Shown here piece after piece: positions 20,050-30,098 of a stretch of DNA of 64,000 nucleotides. Below the pieces are notes generated by a model, which saw only the letters and a program-made list of their open reading frames with translations, did not search any database and was not told the origin of the DNA. Position 1 is the first letter of the stretch. The number at the start of each line of letters is the position of its first letter. This DNA is from Pycnococcus provasolii (lineage: Eukaryota; Chlorophyta; Pseudoscourfieldiophyceae; Pseudoscourfieldiales), in NCBI GenBank assembly GCA_049487715.1, contig CP150567.1, positions 248,001 to 312,000 on the forward strand, in the 5' to 3' direction. The translations under genes were made by a program, and so were the position numbers.

Positions 20050-20140
20050 TGGGTGTACCATACAGTAAATTTATATTAGAGTGAGCTGGTTAAAAACGCA
20101 AACGTTTGAAGAATTACTAACTATTTTTTGTTTTGTTGTT

Positions 20141-21019
20141 TTAAAGGCGCGAGCTCGGTGCTGACGATTTCGCCTTCTTTGTCATGCGCGCCATAAGAGC
20201 GCCCATGGCTTTGACGCGTTCCGGCTCGCACATGCCCGCCCACGCAGTCTCCGGCTCCTCGCGTGCGGCGTAGCGTGCCCAGTCCGTTGCGAGCGTTTCG
20301 CGCAGGGCGCCCTTGGTGGCCATGTACCCCGGCGTGTTAGCGTACTTGCCATTCTTCTCCGCGAGCGCAACGGCGGCGGGAATGAGCTGCTCGCTGTCGG
20401 GAACAATCTTCGCGATGATTCCGTCCGCTTGCGCCTGGGAGGCGGGCACGAGCGCGGCGGTGTTGCAGTAGTGCTCCGCACGTCGATGTCCAACCGTTTG
20501 CGCGAGAAGCAGTGCCCAGTAGCGTGGCACGGCGATACCCAGCGCAACTTCGTTGAGTCCCATGGTCGCATTAGACGTTGCGACGACATAGTCGCAGCAG
20601 AGCGACAGGATGCACCCTCCCGCGGGACATGCGCCCTTGACTGCGGCCACTGTGCACAGCGGCGACATGAGAATGGCGAGCAGGCACGACGTTTGTTCTG
20701 ACCAGAAATGGTTGAAACGCGACTCGGATGTGGCTGGCGCGTACAGTTCATTCAAGTCGTTTCCTGCGGTGAACACATCACGCGATAAGCCTGAAGCGAA
20801 CACGACAGACTTGATCGCGTTCGCGCCTCCCGACGACGACGACGACGACGACGCGAGGTGTTCGACGGACTCGAGCGCTTGTCTGATTTCCGACCACAGA
20901 AGGGCATTCATGCTGTTGACGGGTTCACGCTTGATGGTGATGATACAAGACGACGACATAGAAGACGACCCTGATGATACCGTGACATACTTGAACGCAG
21001 AGGCGGAACCTGACGACAT
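20141..21019 (-). CDS. peroxisomal enoyl-CoA isomerase (crotonase fold)
   Basis: This 292-residue crotonase-superfamily protein is closest in pattern to delta3,delta2-enoyl-CoA isomerases: FTAGNDLNELY, then AVKGACPAGGCILSLCCDY supplying the oxyanion-hole loop, and MGLNEVALGIAVPRYWALLL. It would shift double bonds during beta-oxidation of unsaturated fatty acids. The last three residues are SRL, a type-1 peroxisomal targeting signal, so a peroxisomal location is expected. The ATG at 21019 is preferred. An in-frame ATG 69 bp upstream would add a hydrophobic segment at odds with the C-terminal signal. Confidence 0.88.
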   Translation of the reverse strand: MSSGSASAFKYVTVSSGSSSMSSSCIITIKREPVNSMNALLWSEIRQALESVEHLASSSSSSSGGANAIKSVVFASGLSRDVFTAGNDLNELYAPATSESRFNHFWSEQTSCLLAILMSPLCTVAAVKGACPAGGCILSLCCDYVVATSNATMGLNEVALGIAVPRYWALLLAQTVGHRRAEHYCNTAALVPASQAQADGIIAKIVPDSEQLIPAAVALAEKNGKYANTPGYMATKGALRETLATDWARYAAREEPETAWAGMCEPERVKAMGALMARMTKKAKSSAPSSRL

Positions 21020-21192
21020 GTTTGCTTCTGCTGAAGCAAACAATACTATCGTAATGAAGGGAGGGAGGTGGCAGAGCAACAAAACCAAACACTTTTACGC
21101 CAACACTCCGGGGGAAGAAAAAAAGGGGACGAAGCAGGCCGACCAACAACAACACAATAGGGGAGGGGACAACTACGAATCCCCTGGGAAGT

Positions 21193-21233
21193 AACCCTAA
21201 CCCTAACCCTAACCCTAACCCTAACCCTAACCC
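21193..21233. repeat. telomere-like CCCTAA array
   Basis: Six perfect CCCTAA units lie in the divergent gap between the enoyl-CoA isomerase and EF-hand genes; this is the longest perfect array in the window. Confidence 0.97.
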
Positions 21234-21474
21234 GGTCCACCACCTCCTCCAGGGATGCCCGCTGTTCCCTTTACCTTTACAAATTACAACACACTACAAC
21301 ACACTACCGGGTACCCCTTGACCACTTTCTTTCTTTCCGGAATGAAAGATCCAATATCTGTTTTTCCCTTCTCGTTTCCCACCTAAGTACCTTTTTACAG
21401 CACAGTCAACAGTGTTTCATCAGGTCCACCTTGCACTGTTAACACTTTACAGTACGCTTTTGATCATTGTCACA

Positions 21475-23385
21475 ATGTCTTCCTTACATGTGTCTTCCGG
21501 CTACCACGTTGGGGCGTGGCACAGCGTTCTACGCGGCTACGACGCCACTTTGAAGTCCATGACTTCTTTGACGCGTTTCGCGTGGCCCTTCGACCAGTTC
21601 AAGAGGCACGTCTACGACCCGCGAGCGGCGTCAGCCACCTCGGCGTTGGCGTCGCTGTTCTGGTACGCGTGCGTGACGGCGTTCGCGGCGGTGGCGATCA
21701 CGAACTTCATCAACAGGCCGGAGGTGGACACGTTCAGCGTGATGCCCGCGAAGGAGCTGCCGCCGCTCGAAATCACCATCGAGACGAAGTGCAGCGAGGA
21801 GTGGGGATGCACGCCGAACGCGCAGCCCTTGCCGGCGCTATTTAGCATGGGGCCGTGCCCGTACGAACCAGGATTCAACCGATCCTACACGTGCGTGAAT
21901 CACAAGCCGAATGCGCTCAACTCCACCTTGAACCAAGTGCGTGAGCGGGAGGCGGAGAGGGTTGGATTGGGCGGGCGCCGAAAGCTGCTGCACAACCACC
22001 TGTGGACGTGGCTGGGCGCAGTCACCGCCACGCAGCGCTACAAGGGCGCCAAGTCCAAGTGTGCCGCGAAGCGTACCGCGGTGGCGAATGCTTGGGTTTC
22101 GAGGTGGGGAAAGCTCTCGCTGAACAACACGGACGCCAAGGTCGACGCCGACGAGCTCGCCGGATGGGCCGCGGATCCAACCGCGGCTGTCGACAAACTG
22201 TTTGCGAAGTTGGACGCCGACAATTCGGGCGCGCTAGATGGCGAAGAGCTGTCCATCTTCAATAAGTTCGCCGAGATAATGCTGAGTTTGGCCAACCTCG
22301 GCGAGTTTGAGAAAATGAACGCGACTCACGCGGGCGGCTTCAGGGACTCCGCCGACTTCCCTGCGCAAGTCTTGGAGGTGGCGAAAGTGTCCATTCCCGC
22401 CGCACAGTACGTGCTCTTGGGCTTTGGCGTCACGTGCGACACCTGCGTGACGCACCAGGACTACATAGCAAAACTGTCTGAGGCGATGCAAAAGCATGGG
22501 GCTGCCACATACAAGGTCGCGCAGTCGCTCGAGAACGGGTTCCACCCGTGGGTGGCCATGCTCTCGGGAGATCCGTTCTACCCTGACACCAGCGTAGGCA
22601 TCGACGGCTGGCCCCTCGACGGCAAGGTGACGCCATACGAGCTCCAGGAGGCTATCGGTTATGTGCTGCGTCATGGCACCGTAACGCCCGAGGCCTTTTC
22701 ACAGGCGGCGGCGAGCGCGCTGGCGGCGGACCCGCTTGGCGCGCAAGAGGCACCGCTGCAGCTATGCGCTGTGGATGTCGCGGCCGGAGACGATCAGCTT
22801 GGTGGCCTGCTCTTGCACACCGATTTCCCTGAAGGTTGTGCGTATGGCACGGCGGGGTGCAATACGAGGCTGCAGGTGACACTCAGCGACGGTAAGCCCG
22901 ACGGGATGCGCCTCCAGATCGACCTGGAGCCGTCGCAACGCAAGGCGGTGCAGGTCGGCGTGACGGTTCGGAAATGGTCTGGTAAGCCCGACAAGTATGA
23001 GCTTCGCGCCGATGACCTCTTTTACGTGGGCAAGAACGACGACAGGCGCGCTTCATTGCGCATCGGCCTCAAGCAATACGCCGAGGTGATCGAGACGTCG
23101 CGCCCGGGCGACTACCTGACGGTCTTCGGTGCCATAGGCGGCTTCGGCTCGCTACTTCTGTCAGTCCTCGGCATTCTACTCGCCGTGATGGCCGCGGTTG
23201 AGACGGTCTTCGACGATATCAAGACTGGCACCTTCAGGTTCCGGGAGGTCGCTGCTGAGCTGGTGGGCGAGGGCGCGGAGCTGCGCGACGACGAAAAGGC
23301 GGACCTCCCGGAAGAAAAGGCCGCACCGAGAGCCAACTCCTCCTCCCCGAGAGCAGACGACAAGTACTTGCCCGACGCTGCGTGA
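21475..23385 (+). CDS. EF-hand protein with two membrane segments, function unknown
   Basis: This is a 636-residue protein. A conserved-looking N-terminal stretch (FDQFKRHVYDPRAASATSAL) precedes transmembrane helix 1 (about 62-80). A Cys-containing, probably lumenal or extracellular region follows. An EF-hand loop, DADNSGALDGEE, lies near residue 245. Near the C-terminus FGAIGGFGSLLLSVLGILLA forms transmembrane helix 2 (about 555-580), followed by a charged cytosolic tail. The two-helix layout with a large loop between resembles several channel and receptor families, but no family is recognised. The ATG at 21475 (MSSLHVSS) is preferred to one 63 bp upstream. A retroelement scrap lies directly downstream. 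Confidence 0.7.
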   Translation: MSSLHVSSGYHVGAWHSVLRGYDATLKSMTSLTRFAWPFDQFKRHVYDPRAASATSALASLFWYACVTAFAAVAITNFINRPEVDTFSVMPAKELPPLEITIETKCSEEWGCTPNAQPLPALFSMGPCPYEPGFNRSYTCVNHKPNALNSTLNQVREREAERVGLGGRRKLLHNHLWTWLGAVTATQRYKGAKSKCAAKRTAVANAWVSRWGKLSLNNTDAKVDADELAGWAADPTAAVDKLFAKLDADNSGALDGEELSIFNKFAEIMLSLANLGEFEKMNATHAGGFRDSADFPAQVLEVAKVSIPAAQYVLLGFGVTCDTCVTHQDYIAKLSEAMQKHGAATYKVAQSLENGFHPWVAMLSGDPFYPDTSVGIDGWPLDGKVTPYELQEAIGYVLRHGTVTPEAFSQAAASALAADPLGAQEAPLQLCAVDVAAGDDQLGGLLLHTDFPEGCAYGTAGCNTRLQVTLSDGKPDGMRLQIDLEPSQRKAVQVGVTVRKWSGKPDKYELRADDLFYVGKNDDRRASLRIGLKQYAEVIETSRPGDYLTVFGAIGGFGSLLLSVLGILLAVMAAVETVFDDIKTGTFRFREVAAELVGEGAELRDDEKADLPEEKAAPRANSSSPRADDKYLPDAA

Positions 23386-23449
23386 TGCCTCCTTCAACAA
23401 GCATGAACACCATGACCCACAAGCACTTAACGAAGTCCTTGTTTTATGC

Positions 23450-23600
23450 GTGTCCTGTAACTCCGCAAACTCGCCACCCACGAACTCCTGTCCGTTATCA
23501 GATGTCACCACTGCAGGTGCGCCATACCTGCTGAGCACGTGCTGCAGGAACGCGTAGGCAACGTTCGCCGACGTACGGTCCGGCGTAGGCGATGACAAGT
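23450..23600 (-). mobile_element. Ty3/gypsy-type integrase core fragment
   Basis: Reading the minus strand from about 23598, roughly 45 residues match a retroelement integrase core: DRTSANVAYAFLQHVLSRYG, then APAVVTSDNGQEFVGGEFAE. SDNGQEF holds the second catalytic Asp of the DDE triad in its usual TDNGxEF context. The match stops abruptly on both sides and no protease, reverse transcriptase or LTR is nearby, so this is a decayed fragment. Confidence 0.8.
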
Positions 23601-23619
23601 CTTTCCGTTCGGGGTTCTG

Positions 23620-23674
23620 CGTTAGGGTTGGGGTTAGGGTTAGGGCTACTCTGTTCTCCGTTAGGGTTCGGGTT
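23620..23674. repeat. telomere-like TTAGGG array
   Basis: Interrupted TTAGGG units (GTTAGGGTTGGGGTTAGGGT, later GTTAGGGTTCGGGTT) lie upstream of the CFIm25 gene. Confidence 0.9.
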
Positions 23675-23957
23675 TGTTCTTGTTCTCCCGCCCAGCCCAG
23701 GAAGAGGGAAGAGTCCGCCGCCCCCCGTCAGCCAGGCCGTCAGCCCGTCCCTTCTCCGAAGCGTCCACCTCCTAAAGCATCCCTCAAACCTGGCTGCGCT
23801 CGTGTTGTGTGCTGGTGTGGTGTGGCGTGGTGTGATACAGTGCAGTAGTATACAGCTCAGGATCCGGCTCAGATCAGTGATCAGTGATCAGTTTATCAGT
23901 TATCATTTTTGTTTTGCGTTTCAGGCTCCTCGAGCTGTGGTGGAGACGGTCCCAACC

Positions 23958-24828
23958 ATGCAGGCGCTTAACGTGTACGCGATGGAGAACTATGGAATCG
24001 GAAAAAAGTATGTGTGTTTCTTGTCCCTCTTTTGTGCTTGTCTGTTTCTTTTGCCTTTTTTTTGTGTCGCACTATTTGTGTCTCTTGTTTGCTTGCTCCT
24101 TTGTGGTCTGCGCTTGCACACAAATATGAAGAACGGACTAACATCTTCTCTCGCACAAATCTTTCGCACATCTTCCAACGTAAAGGTCGGCGTTGAAAGC
24201 CAAGGACGCATCCGTAAGTCAAAGGCAACACAGGCTAAAGGTGGCGTACGAAAGCAACGGGCTCAGACGCGTTGTGGAAGGCGTGCTGCTCGTTCACCTG
24301 CACGGACACCCGCACGTCCTACTGCTGAAGGAGAATAGCGTGTGCCGAGTGCAGGACAACGCCGCGGGACCCGTCGCAACACCCGCGGATGCGAGCCAGG
24401 GACCGCCGAACGGAACTGCGGCGAGCGGTGTTGCGACCGTCTACACCATGCCAGGAGGCAAGATCAAGTCCGGCGAGGGTGAGGCTGACGGACTCGCGCG
24501 CAAGCTGAAGCACAAGCTGGGCCCCGAGACTCAGATGTTGGACTTCGACTTCGAGGTGAGACCCGACTTGGTTTTGGCGACGTATTACCGCACGCATCAC
24601 TTCGCGAGCACGTATTACCCGTACTTGCCTCCTCACGTTTCTAACGCGAAGGAGCAGCGCCGTCTTTACGTGATTCCTCTTCCTGAGAAGTGTTCGTTGG
24701 CTGTTCCGGATGACAAGAAGTTGATGGCGGTTCCGCTGTTTGAGCTGTATCAGAATCCGCAAAAGTACGGGCGCGTGCTCGCAAGTGTGCCTGACTTACT
24801 AAGTAGGTTCAGGCTAAACCTAGTCTAA
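23958..24828 (+). CDS. NUDT21: cleavage factor Im 25-kDa subunit (CFIm25/NUDT21)
   Basis: The gene has two exons, 23958-24007 and 24186-24828, joined across a 178-bp intron (GTATGT ... TAAAG). The product is 230 residues; the human protein is 227. The junction restores GIGKKSALKAKDASV, matching the family's GTKEPLYEKDSSV. Downstream VEGVLLVHLHGHPHVLLLKE, MPGGKIKSGEGEADGL and PLFELYQNPQKYGRVL are diagnostic. The Nudix fold lacks catalytic Glu residues, as in all CFIm25, and binds UGUA in pre-mRNA to guide polyadenylation. A TTTTGCGTTTCAG at about 23911-23923 could be the 3' end of a 5'-leader intron. TGTAA lies immediately past the stop. Confidence 0.95.
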
Positions 24829-24980
24829 TGTAATAAAAGAAAGTACTTACCATAATTACAAGAATACTACATAAATTATAAATATGTCACATGTACTGAA
24901 ATCTGAAACATACGTACATAGTACTATATCGACGCCATACTTTACATACCAGCATATACACGAGCCCGAGCGCCAAAATC

Positions 24981-25035
24981 CCAATACCCTAACCCTAACC
25001 CGTAACCCTATACCCTAACCCGTAACCCAAACCCG
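24981..25035. repeat. telomere-like CCCTAA array
   Basis: CCCTAACCCTAACCCGTAACCCTATACCC and further variants lie about 95 bp before the DEAH helicase start codon. Confidence 0.93.
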
Positions 25036-25129
25036 AATAATCCCTTATGCGTTGTCCTTGTTAGACTAAACTTTAAGGTTACCCTATCTGCTTTACCAGT
25101 CATTCTCGCGAGCCCGTGCACGGCACATC

Positions 25130-27853
25130 ATGGCGTCCTCCTGGCAGTCGCCTGCTTCTGCTTTCTCAGGGTCCCCGTCGTCATTAGGGTCGTCTCAGCT
25201 TCCTGCGTTCCTCGTGCGTCTTGATTTGGTCCGGCTCTTATCCCTCCACCCTGTGCTAATCGTCGTCGGAGGAACGGGGTGTGGCAAGACGACGCAAATA
25301 CCACAGGCGCTCCTCGACCTCGGCGCCCTGCCCGCCGGATTCGCGTGCGCAATCACACAGCCACGTCGTGTCGCGGCTATCACGGTCGCGCAGCGTGTTG
25401 CGCTTGAACGAGGAACACCTCTGCCGCAGCGACGTGTCAGGTCCGAACGTGCAGCTTCGTCAGCGACGAAGTCACGCGTCAATGCACACGACGATTCCGC
25501 CGCCGCCGCCGCCGCCGCCGCAGATAATGCTCCTGCTTCTGCTCCTGCGTCAGCGGTGCCAGGCGTCGTCGGATATGCGGTGAGATTCGACGATTGCAGC
25601 ATACCAGGCGTGACGCGAATCAGGTATGTCACGGACGGCCTGCTGCTGCGCGAAATGCAAATGGACCCATATCTAAGACAGTACGCCGTTGTCATTGTCG
25701 ACGAGGCGCACGAACGGTCGCTTGCGACGGACGTCGTGCTCGGAATGCTCAGGCAAATTCAGATCAGACGGAATTCAGAAACCGCCGAGTCCGCATCAGC
25801 AGCGACAACCTTATCTGGAAAGAAAGTGAAACGACACACGCTACACCCTGAGTCACCGAGCCTGCCGCCTCTTCGCATCGTCATCATGTCAGCGACGCTG
25901 GACACGGACAAGTTTCGCGACTTCTTTCAGACAGACTCCACAGTTCGCGATTCGAGGCCACCTATCGCGTACATAGAAGGGCGGCAATTCCCCGTCACCA
26001 CCAAATACCTGTCTGAGACGGTGAGCGACTACGTCGACGCGGCTGTTACGACCGTGCTTCAGATCCACGGCGATGCGCCGCACATCAAGGGCGACATCTT
26101 GGTGTTCCTCACGGGTCGTGACGAAATCAGAGACGCCATAGCATCGCTCGAGCAAAGATTAGGCATGCTACGGCTGTCAAATGGCAATGCACAGTCTTCC
26201 GCCGCCACGGCAACCGCCTCTGACGACGAAGATGAGGAGGAGGAGAAGGAGGGCAGACGTGGTCGTACCCCGCTGACGCTTGTTTCCCTACCGCTCTATG
26301 CTGCCCTTCCACCACGTGAGCAGGCGAAAGTGTTCGAGCCCACCGAGCCAGGTACGAGAAAGGTGGTGTGGTCAACGAATGTCGCTGAGACGTCCGTCAC
26401 CGTACCAGGAATCGTGTACGTGGTGGACTCTGGGGTGGTGAAGGAACGCCGCATTCTGACACGTGTCTCCGGTGCGGGGTCGGCAGTATCAACAGCCTGT
26501 GCCGAGAGTCTGCAGGTTGTTCCTGTGTCCAAGGCTGCAGCACGTCAGCGTGCTGGGCGAGCTGGACGTGAAGCGCCGGGCATCTGCTATCGCCTTTACA
26601 CCGAACCCACCTTTGAGCGGCATCTCACCGAGAACGCCACGCCGGAACTGCTGCGCTCAAGCCTCGATGGTGTCGTTCTTTCGCTCAAGGCATACGGCGT
26701 GAAAGACATTCGCGACTTTGACTTTGTCGACCAACCTCCGATGGATGGCCTGCTTCGTGCGCTTGAGGGACTCTATCAGCTCGGCGCACTGGATGACGGC
26801 ATGGAGCTCACAACGGAAGGGCGTGTGCTGAGTCGATTTCCACTGCTGCCTGCGTTGGCGAAGGTTGTCTGGTCAAGCTTCGGTGAAGTAATGATGTCAC
26901 GGATCATCGAGGTTCTCGAGTCGGGCACATTTAAGCGTCGTCGAGGTGAAGAACGGAGCAGCCCAGACGACGACGACGACGACGATGCTGCTGACGGCGG
27001 CGATGACGAAGATGAAGACGAAGACGAAAGCATGTGTCTAGGTGCTGTCCTCAACCTCGTTTCGATGCTTGATCTTGGCGACGCTTGTCCCCCCATTGCG
27101 GTACCGCCTTCCGCGAAAGGCGCCGCGGGCAAAGGTGCGGGAGATCGACGCCATGGCCCACGCCCTGATGAAGCGCGATTCGCAGACTTTGCACATCCGT
27201 GTGGCGACCACGTCGCGCTCGCGATGATGATGGAGAGCTACCTTCGAAGTGCGAAGACGGCGAAAGGTGATGGCGCGGACGCATCGCCCTCGCCGAAGAG
27301 CATGCGCAAGAGCCGCGTCGCTTGGTGCGAGAAGTACGGCGTTTCGCCTGCAACCATGCAGCGCGCGGAAGATATTCGCGCGCAGCTCGTTTCATTCTGC
27401 GAGCGCACATTTAACGTTAGCACTTCAGGTGGCACGGATGCAGGCTACGAGCGTGGTGCTGCGGTGCGCCGTTGCGTGTGCCGCGGATTCTTCCCCAGCG
27501 CAAGCCGCAAGCGCCTCGGTGGCGCATCGCAGTACGATAGCCTTGCTTCGCTTTTCGTGGGCGGCGTGGGCAACTCATCAGCCATCAGCATTCACCCGTC
27601 GAGCTGCCTGCACCCTCGCGTGATTGCGGACACGTTCGCCGTCTCTTCGTCGCGCGTGAAGTCTTCTTCTTCTGCTGCTGCTGCTGCTTCGTCGTCGTCT
27701 CGCCCACCCGCCGCCTCTTCGCATCATCGTCTTACGGCGTCTGAGTACTTGCCCGACTTGATTGTCTACACAGAGACTGTGTTTACGAGTCGTTTGTGCG
27801 CGCGGCATGTGAGCGCGGTTGATCGCGAGTGGCTGTCATCGAACCGGCGTTGA
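25130..27853 (+). CDS. DEAH-box RNA helicase (DHX/Prp-type)
   Basis: This is a 907-residue single exon. All helicase motifs are present: I GGTGCGKTTQIPQ (about 46), Ia TQPRRVAA, II DEAH (about 190), III SAT (about 254), IV FLTGRDEI, V TNVAETSVTVPGI and VI QRAGRAGR (about 472). Winged-helix and helix-bundle regions and an OB-fold end (YLPDLIVYTETVF) complete the DEAH/RHA arrangement. Acidic insertions of Asp/Glu runs occur near residues 365 and 615. The family remodels RNPs in splicing or ribosome assembly; DHX33/DHX35-type is most likely but not proven. TGTAA lies about 25 bp past the stop. Confidence 0.93.
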   Translation: MASSWQSPASAFSGSPSSLGSSQLPAFLVRLDLVRLLSLHPVLIVVGGTGCGKTTQIPQALLDLGALPAGFACAITQPRRVAAITVAQRVALERGTPLPQRRVRSERAASSATKSRVNAHDDSAAAAAAAADNAPASAPASAVPGVVGYAVRFDDCSIPGVTRIRYVTDGLLLREMQMDPYLRQYAVVIVDEAHERSLATDVVLGMLRQIQIRRNSETAESASAATTLSGKKVKRHTLHPESPSLPPLRIVIMSATLDTDKFRDFFQTDSTVRDSRPPIAYIEGRQFPVTTKYLSETVSDYVDAAVTTVLQIHGDAPHIKGDILVFLTGRDEIRDAIASLEQRLGMLRLSNGNAQSSAATATASDDEDEEEEKEGRRGRTPLTLVSLPLYAALPPREQAKVFEPTEPGTRKVVWSTNVAETSVTVPGIVYVVDSGVVKERRILTRVSGAGSAVSTACAESLQVVPVSKAAARQRAGRAGREAPGICYRLYTEPTFERHLTENATPELLRSSLDGVVLSLKAYGVKDIRDFDFVDQPPMDGLLRALEGLYQLGALDDGMELTTEGRVLSRFPLLPALAKVVWSSFGEVMMSRIIEVLESGTFKRRRGEERSSPDDDDDDDAADGGDDEDEDEDESMCLGAVLNLVSMLDLGDACPPIAVPPSAKGAAGKGAGDRRHGPRPDEARFADFAHPCGDHVALAMMMESYLRSAKTAKGDGADASPSPKSMRKSRVAWCEKYGVSPATMQRAEDIRAQLVSFCERTFNVSTSGGTDAGYERGAAVRRCVCRGFFPSASRKRLGGASQYDSLASLFVGGVGNSSAISIHPSSCLHPRVIADTFAVSSSRVKSSSSAAAAASSSSRPPAASSHHRLTASEYLPDLIVYTETVFTSRLCARHVSAVDREWLSSNRR

Positions 27854-28078
27854 AGCATATACATATACATTGTTATGTAAAAAACGTAAGAGAGTACAGT
27901 ACTATACCAATTGAGCATACCGTACCGTACCGTACCGTAAACTTGACCAACCCTGGAACCAGTCACACACTCACTGCCTCTGGATGTACTAAGGATGTAC
28001 TTAACTTACATGTGCCCTGCCAGCCTGGATGAGAGCGTATTCTTGCTTGAGATTTGAGAGTCCCTTTACAACCACCGT

Positions 28079-28099
28079 CCCTAACCCTAACCCTAACCC
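28079..28099. repeat. telomere-like CCCTAA array
   Basis: Three CCCTAA units lie 73 bp before the CLPTM1 start codon. Confidence 0.93.
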
Positions 28100-28171
28100 C
28101 GGGATCCTCCTCCCCTCTCTTGTCTGGACTCCGTGCCTGCCTTCCCTCGAGGCGTTCCTTGTGCGCGAATA

Positions 28172-30034
28172 ATGGCGGCCTCAAGCGTGTTTTCGTGGCC
28201 GTCCGTGGTGCTGTCGGTCGCGTTCGCGTACGTGTGCTACCTGCTGACGGTCCTCTACGCGCTCCAGTACCCGCACGAGGGTCTGTACACGCCCGAGTCT
28301 TTGGCAGCCACGCCACCCACCCACCGCATTCCCAACCTGCTCAAGCCATCCGCGCCGCTGCACGTATCCATCTTCATCACGCCGTCGTCTTCGCGGCCCT
28401 CGCGCGACGCTTCTCCAGCGTGGACAGGTACAGTCAGGTACGCCGAATATGGTTCTAAAAACAGCTCGTCGCCTAAAGTTATCGCGGCGACGCTGCCGCT
28501 GCCGAAGATGCGCGCGCCGTCGAAGAAGAAAGGCGAGTCGGAACTCGATCGCGCACACGTGCATGTCTTGATCAAGCCTGCGGAAGGATCCGCAACGCCG
28601 GACTTCGAGCTGAGGGCATCGGCTCCACTCATCAAGCGCTTGGCGCCCAAGGAGACGGTGCCGACGCGAAGGCTCGTGCACGCGCCGTTTGCGGTCGCCC
28701 TCGCAAATAGACTCGGGCTCGTAAAGGACGAGGATGTCGACGACACGACGCCGGAGGCTCGCAGGAGAGCGCGCAGGCGAAGCAGCGTCACGTGGAACGT
28801 CGTACCGGAAGTTCGCTTCCAGATGGTGAACGACCAGACCATGTTCTCCGTCGACAGGGGCATACCTGGGGACATACACCGGCGCCTGAAGTTTCTTCGC
28901 ATCGAAGGTGGAGAAGAAGTTATTGAACACGCCTTCGTCTATCCCGTGCACTATGATGCCTTCTGGCTTAGGCGCAAGCTCATGGAAGGGCGCGAGCTGC
29001 CTGATGAGAAGCTCGACACGGGTGCTCACCTGCCGACGAACGTCACCGTGAGCTTCAGCTACGTCAACCTTGGCCTTTGGCGCGTGTTCGCCGGCTTGGA
29101 GGAGGGGCTCGAGAATCTAGGCAACGTGATGGGTGGTGGCGAGAAGGAGAGCGACGAGGTGAGGCAGATTTTTGCCGAAACGCCGCCGCTGCTGCTTCTT
29201 TGCACTGTGATTGTCAGCGTGCTGCACCTCGCGTTTGACATCCTAGCCGTGAAGAACGACGTGTCGTACTGGTCTAGCCGCGACGATGTCGTTGGGCTGA
29301 GCTTCCGCGCGGTTGCTTTCAACATCTTCGCGAGCATCGTGTCGATGCTTTACCTGTACGATAACGAGGCGAGCAAGCTCGTCGTGATTGGCATCTTCAT
29401 GACGCTTGCGGTTGACGTCTGGAAGCTGGTGAAGTGGATGCACATGCACTACGCCATAGCCGCCTCACGCGAAAAGTCGACGACGAACGAGACGGCAAAG
29501 GCGGAGGACAATAACAAGGGCGAGGGCAAGGAAGCTTCGTCACAGATAGCTGTGAAAGCACGCCTTCACGAGGTGACCGTTGAAGCGGACCGTCTGGCTG
29601 GCGCGCATGTGGCGTCCGCCATGCTCGTCGCGGTGTTCCTGTACGCGGCGTACTCCCTTCTTGTTGAGCGTCACAAGGGTTGGATGAGCTGGGCCATCAC
29701 AAGCCTGTATGGCGTTGCTGCCGCACTCGGCTTTGCGGCGATGACGCCGCAGCTTTTCATCAACTACAAGCTGAAGAGCGTCGAGCACATGCCGTGGCGA
29801 ACGCTGGTTTATCGTGCCATCAACACGTTCGTCGACGACTTGTTCTCGTTGATCATCGATATGCCTCTCGGCCATCGGCTAAGCTGTTTGCGCGACGACC
29901 TCATCTTCTTCGTTTTCCTGTATCAGAGACACATATATCCACCAGACAAGGAGAACCGCGCTGTGCCGGACGTGCTTACGGGCGAGACGGCGAAGACGAC
30001 GCGCGATGAGGATGAGACGAAGAAGACGCGATGA
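28172..30034 (+). CDS. CLPTM1-family multi-pass membrane protein
   Basis: This 620-residue protein has an N-terminal membrane segment (about 5-28), a large lumenal domain, then a block of C-terminal helices. The family signature is strong: FDILAVKNDVSYWSSRDDVV, then GLSFRAVAFNIFASIVSMLY, LYDNEASKLVV, DVWKLVKW, and at the end DDLFSLIIDMPLGHRLSCLR with DDLIFFVFLYQRHIYP. CLPTM1 and CLPTM1L act in the ER; CLPTM1L is reported to scramble glucosaminyl-phosphatidylinositol for GPI-anchor synthesis. Which paralogue this matches cannot be decided by eye. The ATG at 28172 starts directly before the first hydrophobic segment. The gene ends only 64 bp from the convergent Mediator gene. Confidence 0.92.
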   Translation: MAASSVFSWPSVVLSVAFAYVCYLLTVLYALQYPHEGLYTPESLAATPPTHRIPNLLKPSAPLHVSIFITPSSSRPSRDASPAWTGTVRYAEYGSKNSSSPKVIAATLPLPKMRAPSKKKGESELDRAHVHVLIKPAEGSATPDFELRASAPLIKRLAPKETVPTRRLVHAPFAVALANRLGLVKDEDVDDTTPEARRRARRRSSVTWNVVPEVRFQMVNDQTMFSVDRGIPGDIHRRLKFLRIEGGEEVIEHAFVYPVHYDAFWLRRKLMEGRELPDEKLDTGAHLPTNVTVSFSYVNLGLWRVFAGLEEGLENLGNVMGGGEKESDEVRQIFAETPPLLLLCTVIVSVLHLAFDILAVKNDVSYWSSRDDVVGLSFRAVAFNIFASIVSMLYLYDNEASKLVVIGIFMTLAVDVWKLVKWMHMHYAIAASREKSTTNETAKAEDNNKGEGKEASSQIAVKARLHEVTVEADRLAGAHVASAMLVAVFLYAAYSLLVERHKGWMSWAITSLYGVAAALGFAAMTPQLFINYKLKSVEHMPWRTLVYRAINTFVDDLFSLIIDMPLGHRLSCLRDDLIFFVFLYQRHIYPPDKENRAVPDVLTGETAKTTRDEDETKKTR

Positions 30035-30098
30035 AACTACTTTTACAAAATTTGTTTTTTTTTCAAAGCTGATAGATGGTATACAGAACAGACGGTCT

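Noticed and set aside
19054-20061. 335-residue minus-strand frame
   Set aside because: It runs across two genes and reads the CCCTAA array as alternating Arg-Val; it is a frame artefact.
21193-21233. Chromosome end (telomere)
   Set aside because: The array has only six units and genes continue on both sides; similar arrays occur throughout the window.
23592-24338. 248-residue frame including the CFIm25 first exon
   Set aside because: It reads through the telomere-like array and the 178-bp intron; the spliced model restores the conserved protein.
28181-29029. 282-residue antisense frame
   Set aside because: It lies wholly within the CLPTM1 gene and has the Arg/Pro composition of a GC-rich shadow.
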